Below, piece after piece: positions 49,197 through 59,028 of a stretch of DNA of 64,000 nt. The notes under the pieces are model-generated. The model did no database searches. It saw nothing but the letters and a program-made list of their open reading frames with translations, and was not told the origin of the DNA. Position 1 is the first letter of the stretch, and the number at the start of each line of letters is the position of its first letter. Made by a program: the position numbers and the translations under genes. The DNA is taken from assembly GCA_027563935.2 (NCBI GenBank), contig CM050446.2:122590499-122654498 (forward strand), read 5' to 3'. Origin of the DNA: Costus lasius (taxonomy: Eukaryota > Streptophyta > Magnoliopsida > Zingiberales > Costaceae).

Positions 49197-51102
49197 AAAC
49201 GGGCTTTGGAAGTTGCAACATAAATTTATTCCAAAGGAAAACAGGAGCGAATTATTCTAGGGGTGCGGTGGGGTGGGTGGAGGAGGGCTCGCGTCATCTG
49301 GCGTACGTGGAGTGACGCCACAAGCTGTTTACTGCTTCGTGTGGTTGCTTACGTCGCTCTCGTACAAACAATGAAGCAACGTGGCATTTTCGTCATCCTC
49401 ATGACTCATGAGGAAAGAATCAAATTAATTTCGGTTGACCGGCCGCCTAGTCTCCCCAATTATTCTACATTTATTATCATATGAAGAGTTTTTTTTTCCG
49501 GCAAATCATCAAGTATACTATTTCTTTTCTCTATATAATTCTAAAACCAATGATAAAATATGATAGTGATAATCTTTGATTTACACTTTCTTTATTTGAT
49601 AAATGTTCATCATCTCTAAATTGTCCTAAGTTTTTTTTTTAAAAAAAATATACGTATTTATTTTAAAAATTAACATTTCAAATTTTATATAAAAATACCA
49701 CAATATTGTGATAGTAAATATATGGTGTAGTTTTTTAATTTATTACGGTGATTATAGTTTACTTAGCATCCAAGAATGACAGTAAGAAGAATCTTAGTAC
49801 AGAAGAGAGTCATCCATCATTTTAAAATTGTGAATCTTAAAGTAAGAGTCATATCTACAACACTTTAAGATTGACAATTTCAAAGTGATGAATGGTTTTG
49901 ATCTTACTCTACCTACGATTTTTAAGCAAAAACCTTGGTTAGAAATTTGTATCCCATTTATGCCCCCCACCTTAACCGGATTAACTAGGGTTTTGGATAC
50001 CCGTTAATTGGGTTCAAGTCAAGTTTTAGTAGAATAAATACTACCTAACTTGAGTTCAAGTAGCCCACTTAGGGTACCCTATATCTAAACCTAATTTTAT
50101 ATATTTATTTTTTAAAAAATGTATAAAATAATCTAATATTTATATTTTAATTAAATAATCAAGTTGAACTAAGGTGAGTATGTTGGAGTATGCCATAAAG
50201 ACCCTTCATTGAATTATGGTTTTATTATGTTCATATGCAACTATAATGATATTTGTAGAATAACATAATTATTCTTAAATGTCTTTAGTCCAATACATTT
50301 CTAAATCATACAAAAATAATATATTAAGACTAGTATGCATTGTATTTAATGATAATGAGTTATTATGATATGAGATATTAAGTCAAATACATAAATATGT
50401 GAGAGAAAAGTATTTTAAATAAATTCGTCAACAAAATGTTACATGAATAATTATATGAGTGTTATAAGTATTCTCATAATAATAATAATAATGTATGTGA
50501 CTTAAGATCACAATGAATTCCTACATGGTTAATTGTATACCTCGAGATAGTTAAATGTAATCTATAATCGATGATTATAAAAGTTGTAATGGGTATCTAC
50601 GAATCATGAAAAAAAAATATGAATGATTAGATATGATTTGTTTCTCTAATGTAATACAAGTGTTGGTATTTTGTATCTTTTTGCCAAGTGAAACTAAAAT
50701 GCATGATCTTGCTCAACTAAAAAAAAATCAATTATATTTACTGTATTAGACTACATTAGTATTAAAGAAATAGAATGATTCAACAATACAAGTGTGAAAT
50801 GCTATACGATTTGTGTTCAATTTTGATTAATTTTATATTATAAACTACTGTGATAACAACATATGATCACGTCATATGAACAAACTACTGGTCTTGAAAG
50901 GTTAGAGAATAAAATATATTTTATTTTACTACTAATGATTATTATAGTCCAGTTTTATATGCCTTTGAAAAAATTAAAATTCTGCAAATAAAAAATGATA
51001 AGAAAATGTAATATGGGCCTAATTAATCAAAGTCAAATTTAAACAAAGATTACCTCACTAAACTGGCTTGAAAAGGCGTAGGCTCCAACTATGCCCGAAT
51101 AA
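49197..51102. other. intergenic with possible old LTR fragment
   Basis: No gene. From about 50184 (TGTTGGAGTATGCCATAAAG) to about 50900 the sequence reads like an eroded LTR, including the segment ACATGGTTAATTGTATACCT. I could not define both ends or a target duplication. The rest is AT-rich. Confidence 0.35.
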
Positions 51103-52590
51103 TGTTAAGCCCATTTGGACTTTGGGCCTGGCGCATGCGCGGGGCCCAAGCCTAGTCTCACAGCCCAGTTCCTGATTCTGCTTTGGTTAGCAGATCGGGC
51201 AGTAAAGTGGATCATGCGGGCGGCTTACCGGGTTAGGCGACCCATTTGGAGAAAAGTGAAACCTAGGGCTACAGTGCCCCGGGTTCGAGGCCCGTGCGGA
51301 CGTGTGAGGAGAGAGTTCGGCGGCAGCCGATCCCTCTCCCTCTGGCCGATCCCCTCCCTCTCCCCAGTTTTCTTCTCCCCAGCTGTCGAGTGCGTCTGGC
51401 GAAGGTACCTCAGCGGCAACGGCCTCCTCTGCGTTTCCCGGTGGGTTGGGGTGCGGCGGTATGGGGCGCATCAGAGCAAAGGATTGGCATCCCCTTTTCC
51501 TTCCTCCTCCTCCTTCGGCGTCGCCGGTGGATGGACGTCCGCCGAGGTACGTTCCTTTCTCCTCCCGCTCCGGCTTCGTCCAGCATGCAGGTTTTCTTGT
51601 CGACGAGCGTCGCCGACCCTGCTTCTTCCCCTCGCCTTGCCTCTTCCAGATCTCGACGTCTCCGGCGAGATCCTGGGTGATCGGCGAGGCTGGGGTTTCT
51701 ACCCATCTCTCTTGGCGACGTCTGATGACCGCGGGTGGGTTCGCCGGCATCTCTCGCGGCTGGGATGTGGGCGGCGGTTTTGCCCCCTTTGTTTGGCGTC
51801 CGACGAACAAGGGCGAGGTCGCCAGCGTCGCCAGTGTTTCCGACAAGGTTGGGTTCGGCCGGACCGTGCTCCAGCGAACCTCAGGCGAGTCTCCAGCGAG
51901 TTCTGCCGCCTCGATTTCTGTGCGTGTTCTTCTATCGTGTTCGAGACGCGGTTCCTGTTCCGGGCCGATCAACTGTCCTCGGCCAGCGTCTTCCTCTCTC
52001 CGGCTCTTGCGCTTTGCGCTCCCGGCTGGGTTGTCCTTCTCGATCGGCGACTCGTCGCCCCTCTCCGCGCTCCGGTCACATGCGCCGGCCCTTGTGTGAT
52101 GTTGCCCGGCATTTGCCGATTTGTTGTGTCGGATGTCCATGAGACATCCTCTTTTGGGTGAGTGGTGAGTCTGGCTACCTGCGTGCGGTCTGGTTGGAGT
52201 TTGGGCGTGTGCCCAGCGTTCTGCGTGACGCTGTCTTCTGCGCGTGTGTGTGCCACCACCTATGTGTGGTCTTGCTCTATCCCGATGGACCGGACTCGTA
52301 CGTGCGCTGCACCGGTGTCGAGTCTCGGGTCTTGTACCTAGTTGCACTTTGGAGCTAGTTCGTGCAGCGGTCCGTAGGAGTCGCATGGTGGTCTCCGACT
52401 CATCGAGACAAGCAGACATGTGGTCGCATGGGATAGGCTGAGGAGTACGTTGAGGACGTGCTCCTGTCGGTCGTGCCCGGATCAACGGTTCGACCACTTA
52501 GCCCCTGCGTGGGCGTGTTTGGGTGCGAGTTAAGCGTTGACTCACTTGTATTTTGTTAAAAATTTTATTACCCTAATTCTGGGCGTGACA
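51103..52590 (+). repeat. LTR 1 of the gypsy-like array
   Basis: Begins TGTTAAGCCC and ends GGGCGTGACA. GC-rich. It differs from LTRs 2 and 3 over its 5' three-quarters but matches LTR 2 closely near the 3' end, for example GTGCCCAGCG and CACCTATGTG. A 436-codon minus-strand open frame covers most of it; there is no evidence that it is coding. Confidence 0.85.
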
Positions 52591-53364
52591 GACTGGTATC
52601 AGAGGCAAGTTTTGCACGTTCCAACTTGTACACCGGTATTGTACTCTTATTGGCAGCAGTGATCATTACGATAATCACAAACGTCCACAGCATTGAGTTG
52701 CTGGTGGAAACTGTCGGATATGGGGGAGCTTCGCTCCAAAGATATCGACATAGTTAGATTTATCCAACTACATCCTCAGCTCAGTTTTCTTGTCTCCGGG
52801 AAAGCCTTACCCTTAGTAATCTGCTGGAAAGAGAACTCGAAATGGGGCTGGCATGATCGGTGTCCGTCGGCCTTCAGGGAGTGAAGGTCCGTATTACCTC
52901 TGAACCGATCCTTTAGCTTTTATTGTATGCCTTTCGAGTTCAGTATGTCTTTCGAGTTTCACACCGATGCTCCGGATCAAGCAATCGTTGGTATAGTTTT
53001 ATAGTATGACATTCCTTTAGCTTTTGAGAGTTGAAAGCTAACAGGACTGAACAACCGTATTTGCCATGAGAAGGAAAAGGTGGTAGGAGTCTACTATCTT
53101 CGGATGCGGAGAACCTTCTCGAGGCATTGAAGACCGATAACGTGTCACCACATAAAAGAGGTTGACGGCAATATAGGCACGTTGGACGGAATTCTTAGGT
53201 GAATTACAGTTCCAGGGGGAACATAAATTGGGTAAAGCCAACGTGGTTCCATATGAGCTCAGTAGACGTATGCTCTCGTGTGCTCGGCCCTATCCAAATT
53301 GGAAGGGAATTTGTTAGGCAGCATAAAAGCAGCCTCAGCTTTTGATAGAGAGGATCAAAAGCTA
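52591..53364 (+). repeat. internal region 1 with RNase H remnant
   Basis: 774 bp between LTRs 1 and 2. It begins with the primer site and ends right at LTR 2. Plus-strand frames at about 52950-53270 recall Ty3/gypsy RNase H: TDAPDQAIVGIV, PLAFESRKLTGLNN, HEKEKVVGVYYLRMRR and GKANVVPYELSRR (53201-53269). They are broken by stops and a frame change. Confidence 0.8.
52594..52606 (+). promoter_or_regulatory. primer binding site, initiator Met tRNA type (internal 1)
   Basis: TGGTATCAGAGGC begins three bases after the LTR 1 end. It matches the usual plant retrotransposon primer site TGGTATCAGAGC except near its end. The same site recurs at 54838-54850. Confidence 0.8.
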
Positions 53365-54834
53365 AGTTCAGCAGATTTGAACTTTGGGCCTAGCGCATGC
53401 GCGCAGCCCAAGCCCAGTCTCATAGCCCAATTCCTTATTTTGCTTTGGTTAGCGGATCGGGTAGTAAAGTGGATCGGGTTGGCGGCTTACCGGGTCGGGC
53501 GACCCATTTGGAGAAAAGTGAAACCTAGGGCTACAGTGCCCCGGGTTCGGGGTGCGTGCGGACGCGTGAGGAGAGAGTTCGGCGGTGGCCGATCCCTCAC
53601 CCTCTCCCCCGTTTTCTTCTCCCTAGCTGTCGAGTGCGTCTGGCAAAGGGTCCCCGGCGGCGACAGCCTCCTCTGCATTTCCCGGTGGGTTGGGTGCGGC
53701 GGTACGGGGCGCATCGGAGCAAAGGGGCGGCGTCCCCTTTTCCTTCCTCCTCCTCCTTCTTCAGCGTCGCTGGTGGACAGATGTCCGCCGAGGTATGTCC
53801 CTTTTCTCCTCCTGCTCTGGCTTCATCCGGTGGGCAGGTTTTCTGGTCGACGAGCCTCGCCGACCCTGCATCTTCCCCTTTCCGCGCCTGTTCCAGATCT
53901 CATCGTCTCCGAGATCCTGGGTGATCAGCGAGGCTGGCGATTTTTTCCCCTCTCCTTGGTGACGTCCGGTGACCGCGGGTGGGTTCGCCGGCATCTCCAG
54001 CGGCTGGGATGTGGGTGGCGGTTCTGGCCCCTTTGGTTGGTGTTTGACGAGCAAGGGCGAGTTCGCTAGCGTCGCCTGTGTTTCCGACAAGGTTGGGTTC
54101 GGCCGGACCGTGCTCCAGCGAACCTCAGGCGAGTCTCCAGCGAGTTTTGCCGCCTCGATTTCTGTGCGTGTTCCTCTATCGTGTTCGAGACGCGGTTCCT
54201 GTTCCGGGCCGATCAACTGTCTTCGGCTAGCGTCTTCCTCTCTCCGGCTGTTGCGCTTCGCGCTCCCGACTGGGTTGTCCTTCTCGATCGGCAACTCGTC
54301 GCCCCTCTCTGCGCTCCGGTCACATGCGCCGGCCCTTGTGTGATGTTGCCCGGCATTTGCCGGTTTGTTGTGTCGGATGTCCGTGAGACATCCTCTTTTG
54401 GGCGAGTGGTGAGTCTGGCTACCTGCGTGCGGTCTGGTTGGAGTTTGGGTGTGTGCCCAGCGTTCTGCGTGACGCTGTCTTCTGCGCGTGTGTGTGCCAC
54501 CACCTATGTGTGGTCTTGCTCTATCCCGATGTACCGGACTCGTACGTGCGCTGCACCGGTGTCGAGTCTCGGGTCTTGTACCTAGTTGCACTTTGGAGCT
54601 AGTTCGTGCAGCGGTCCGTAGGAGTCGCATGGTGGTCTCCGACTCAACGAGACAAGCAGACATGTGGTCGCATGGGATAGGCTGAGGAGTACGTCGAGGA
54701 CGTGCTCCTGTCGGTCGTGCCCGGATCAACGGTTCGACCACTTAGCCCCTGCGTGGGCGTGTTTGGGTGCGAGTTAAGCGTTGACTCACTTGTATTTTGT
54801 TAAAAATTTTATTACCCTAATTCTGGGCGTGACA
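53365..54834 (+). repeat. LTR 2 (recombinant) of the gypsy-like array
   Basis: The 5' part matches LTR 3 (start AGTTCAGCAGATTTGAACTT; CTTCGGCTAGCG; GCCGGTTTGTT; TTTTGGGCGAG). After about 54450 it matches LTR 1 instead (GTGCCCAGCG, CACCTATGTG, CTCCTGTCGGTCGTGCCCGG). The switch lies at about 54403-54452, as expected for a crossover product. The first two bases are AG rather than TG, shared with LTR 3. Confidence 0.85.
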
Positions 54835-55608
54835 GACTGGTATCAGAGGCAAGTTTTGCACGTTCCAACTTGTACACCGGTATTGTACTCTTATTGGCAG
54901 CAGTGATCATTACGATAATCACAAACGTCCACAGCATTGAGTTGCTGGTGGAAACTGTCGGATATGGGGGAGCTTCGCTCCAAAGATATCGACATAGTTA
55001 GATTTATCCAACTACATCCTCAGCTCAGTTTTCTTGTCTCCGGGAAAGCCTTACCCTTAGTAATCTGCTGGAAAGAGAACTCGAAATGGGGCTGGCATGA
55101 TCGGTGTCCGTCGGCCTTCAGGGAGTGAAGGTCCGTATTACCTCTGAACCGATCCTTTAGCTTTTATTGTATGCCTTTCGAGTTCAGTATGTCTTTCGAG
55201 TTTCACACCGATGCTCCGGATCAAGCAATCGTTGGTATAGTTTTATAGTATGACATTCCTTTAGCTTTTGAGAGTTGAAAGCTAACAGGACTGAACAACC
55301 GTATTTGCCATGAGAAGGAAAAGGTGGTAGGAGTCTACTATCTTCGGATGCGGAGAACCTTCTCGAGGCATTGAAGACCGATAACGTGTCACCACATAAA
55401 AGAGGTTGACGGCAATATAGGCACGTTGGACGGAATTCTTAGGTGAATTACAGTTCCAGGGGGAACATAAATTGGGTAAAGCCAACGTGGTTCCATATGA
55501 GCTCAGTAGACGTATGCTCTCGTGTGCTCGGCCCTATCCAAATTGGAAGGGAATTTGTTAGGCAGCATAAAAGCAGCCTCAGCTTTTGATAGAGAGGATC
55601 AAAAGCTA
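54835..55608 (+). repeat. internal region 2 with RNase H remnant
   Basis: 774 bp. Every block I compared, including two open frames of 63 and 67 codons, is identical to internal region 1 at an offset of 2244. This is as expected if both came from one element by unequal exchange. Confidence 0.85.
54838..54850 (+). promoter_or_regulatory. primer binding site, initiator Met tRNA type (internal 2)
   Basis: TGGTATCAGAGGC, three bases after the end of LTR 2. Exact repeat of the site at 52594-52606. Confidence 0.8.
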
Positions 55609-57078
55609 AGTTCAGCAGATTTGAACTTTGGGCATAGCGCATGCGCGCAGCCCAAGCCCAGTCTCGTAGCCCAATTCCTTATTTTGCTTTGGTTAGCGGA
55701 TCGGGTAGTAAAGTGGATCGGGTTGGCGGCTTACCGGGTCGGGCGACCCATTTGGAGAAAAGTGAAACCTAGGGCTACAGTGCCCCGGGTTCGGGGTGCG
55801 TGCGGACGCGTGAGGAGAGAGTTCGGCGGTGGCCGATCCCTCACCCTCTCCCCCGTTTTCTTCTCCCTAGCTGTCGAGTGCGTCTGGCAAAGGGTCCCCG
55901 GCGGCGACAGCCTCCTCTGCATTTCCCGGTGGGTTGGGTGCGGCGGTACGGGGCGCATCGGAGCAAAGGGGCGGCGTCCCCTTTTCCTTCCTCCTCCTCC
56001 TTCTTCAGCGTCGCTGGTGGACAGATGTCCGCCGAGGTATGTCCCTTTTCTCCTCCTGCTCTGGCTTCATCCGGTGGGCAGGTTTTCTGGTCGACGAGCC
56101 TCGCCGACCCTGCATCTTCCCCTTTTCGCGCCTGTTCCAGATCTCATCGTCTCCGAGATCCTGGGTGATCAGCGAGGCTGGCGATTTTTTCCCCTCTCCT
56201 TGGTGACGTCCGGTGACCGCGGATGGGTTCGCCGGCATCTCCAGCGGCTGGGATGTGGGTGGCGGTTCTGGCCCCTTTGGTTGGTGTTTGACGAGCAAGG
56301 GCGAGTTCGCTAGCGTCGCCTGTGTTTCCGACAAGGTTGGGTTCGGCCGGACCGTGCTCCAGCGAACCTCAGGCGAGTCTCCAGCGAGTTTTGCCGCCTC
56401 GATTTCTGTGCATGTTCCTCTATCGTGTTCGAGACGCGGTTCCTGTTCCGGGCCGATCAACTGTCTTCGGCTAGCGTCTTCCTCTCTCCGGCTGTTGCGC
56501 TTCGCGCTCCCGACTGGGTTGTCCTTCTCGATCGGCGACTCGTCGCCCCTCTCTGCGCTCCGGTCACATGCGCCGGCCCTTGTGTGATGTTGCCCGGCAT
56601 TTGCCGGTTTGTTGTGTCGGATGTCCGTGAGACATCCTCTTTTGGGCGAGTGGTGAGTCTGGCTACCTGCGTGCGGTCTGGTTGGAGTTTGGGCGTGGGC
56701 CCGGCGTTCTGCGTGACGCTGTCTTCTGCGCGTGTGTGTGCCACCACCTGTGTGTGGTCTTGCTCTATCCCGATGTACCAGAATCGTACGTGCGCTGCAC
56801 CGGTGTCGAGTCTCGGGTCTTGTACCTATTTGCACTTTGGAGCTGGTTCGTGCAGCGGTCTGTAGGAGTCGCATGATGGTCTCCAACTCGTCGAGACAAG
56901 CAGACATGTGGTCGCATGGGATAGGCTAAGAAGTACGTTGAGGACGTGCTCTTGCTGGTTGTGCTCGGATCAGTGGTTCGACTACTTAGCCCTTGCATGG
57001 GCGTGCTTGGGTGCGAGTCAAGCATTAACTCGCTTGTATTTTGTTAAAAATTTTATTATCCTAATTCTGAGCTTGACA
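55609..57078 (+). repeat. LTR 3 of the gypsy-like array
   Basis: The 5' part is near-identical to LTR 2. The last roughly 230 bases are more diverged from both other LTRs (for example GAGCTTGACA instead of GGGCGTGACA at the end, and CTCTTGCTGGTTGTGCTCGG). It is the true 3' LTR of the array, with no primer site after it. Confidence 0.85.
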
Positions 57079-59028
57079 CTTCGATTAAACAGGACTAAAG
57101 ACGAGATGTGAGTCTATGTACGGATCATGCACGGCAGCGCAGCTTGGGCCTGATCTATAGGCGGAATCAGCGGCTCAGCGCTCAGACCAAACCCAGTTTT
57201 ATGTGCAATGATTTAAAATGTTCCGCATCCCAAACAACACAAATCGAAATTTGGGCTCCACTGTACTTTAAACAAAGTTCTTGATCATGAGTTTAACAAA
57301 GCGTTAAATGAACCTGGCTAAAGTCCAGGTTGGGTTGGGTCAAAGTCCGTGCCATGTAGCCGAGCCTGAACATGGCGGAATTTGGATCATTGCTTGGACT
57401 TGTTAGCCCAGACTTTAACCAATTTTTTTCCTTATAAGAAAATACAATCTAACTGAAACAGGCCAAAGTTCAGGTCGAGTCTTGCACAAGTATGAGCTGG
57501 ACAGCCCAGACAGGGCATGGGCTACAATCTAGGTCAGCTCAAACATATACCCATTATGCACTGAACAAGGTTAAAGTCGAGGTCTGATCCAAGTGTGAAC
57601 CATCTAAGCCAGATAGACTTGGGCTTACCGTCTGGATTTACGCTCAGAAGAAGCCCACGTAATTCTGGACTGATAGCAAATGTTCCTCATCCCTAACAAC
57701 ACAAAACCAGATTGGGGCGCCCAGCCCAGCAGCCTGGCCAGCGACCGGGTTCGGATGCTACTCATTTCCGGACTCAAAATCCAACAATGCACCCTAGACA
57801 TTACCTTTAAACGGGCTGGGCCCACATGTAGAACACCAGAAGAAGCCCAGAATCACCTAAACAGTTTTGGAATTCGATTGGAAAACCCAAACGACTCAGA
57901 AAAGTCTCAAACTATCCAGACAAGTTCAAATCATTCTAAATACATATTTATTGTATATCTACACAGTATTAACTCCTAATTCTATCATAATTACTGTTAA
58001 AAGTGTATCCTAGACATTAATTGACCATGATTAGATCATACAAATCTTTTATTTCTTTGAATATCTTAAAACATGATAAATTTACATTTCATGAAGTATA
58101 AACGCGATTACTTTTATAAATAAAATTAACTCAAATATTTCAGTAAATCCAAGCTCCCAAATTCTCTCTTCTCTAAACATTTCCTCCATCCTCGCCTTCA
58201 AACATTATCTGAACTTGATAGTAGCGTTATTGTAACAGCTACTGTGAATACCAATAAAAAGGATTTCACGTTAATTACACAAGTACATTTTTTTAAAAGA
58301 AAACAATTGATTAATAATGGCAAAGGGGAAATTATTTTAGTTATATTACATATTAGATATATTTGATTAAAATATAAAGATAAGTACATGAATATTAAAA
58401 AAAAAAACATTTTGATGATTAAAATTTTACCCTTGCAGGGTTTTAAGCATCCTCTCACCTCCTCAAATATAAAAGTCTTAGCTAGCTGCATATGTTAGGC
58501 ACGCATATTACATGTTACGTTTTAGAATCCTTTTGACTGTAATCAGAAAACGAGTAGAAGGTGTGTCCTCTATCATCATTAAGTAGCACTAAATAGTAGT
58601 ATAGATAAGGGATACATGCATTGGACTTTTCACCTAAGAATTAACATGGCTTAAATGTACAATCAAACTTTGCAAGTTTGCATGCAGGTAGAACGATTTT
58701 ACTGAATATCTGAAAACTCAAAGATTTAAACTGTAAGGAAATATAATCTGACCTGTGCACGGGTTTTGTTTAACTTGAGTATATGGCCACGTCAATGAAT
58801 CAAACAAAATAGGTGTGATTTTGAAATTAGTTATGAATAATACGAATTTTAAGTAATATATATAAATTAAATAGTTGAAATTTAGCACTTTTAATTCAGA
58901 TTTATTTCCCACCAAACAAGTGTCCGAATATTCCACTGAAGGGATTCCGTTGGCTCTGCATCTGATTACACAAGGAAATCAAATCACACAGTTAATTATT
59001 AATACGACAAAATGAGCTCTTCACTGGT
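57079..59028. other. intergenic
   Basis: 57.08-57.95 kb is of mixed composition with short open frames I do not recognise. 58.0-59.0 kb is AT-rich. The part next to 59028 probably holds the 3' UTR of the minus-strand alpha-xylosidase gene. Confidence 0.45.

Larger units (their letters stand above)
51103..57078. mobile_element. Ty3/gypsy deletion derivative in LTR-int-LTR-int-LTR array
   Basis: Three LTRs of about 1.47-1.49 kb alternate with two 774-bp internal regions; the period is 2244 bp between the second and third units. Each internal region follows an LTR end GGGCGTGACA with an initiator-Met tRNA primer site. It keeps remnants of a plus-strand RNase H domain (FESRKL, HEKEKVVGVYYLRM, GKANVVPYELSRR), placing the parent in Ty3/gypsy. 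Gag, protease, most of RT and integrase are absent, so it is non-autonomous. Flanks aataa and cttcg do not match, so no target duplication is visible. Confidence 0.85.

Noticed and set aside
48724..49260. Plus-strand 178-codon frame opposite the NIMIN-like gene
   Set aside because: Ser/Pro-rich low-complexity content typical of the antisense of a GC-rich gene; recognised motifs are on the minus strand.
51276..51300. tRNA T-loop-like GGGTTCGAGGCCC in LTR 1
   Set aside because: No acceptor stem, D-arm or anticodon arm can be placed around it; it is part of a GC-rich LTR repeated twice more in the window.
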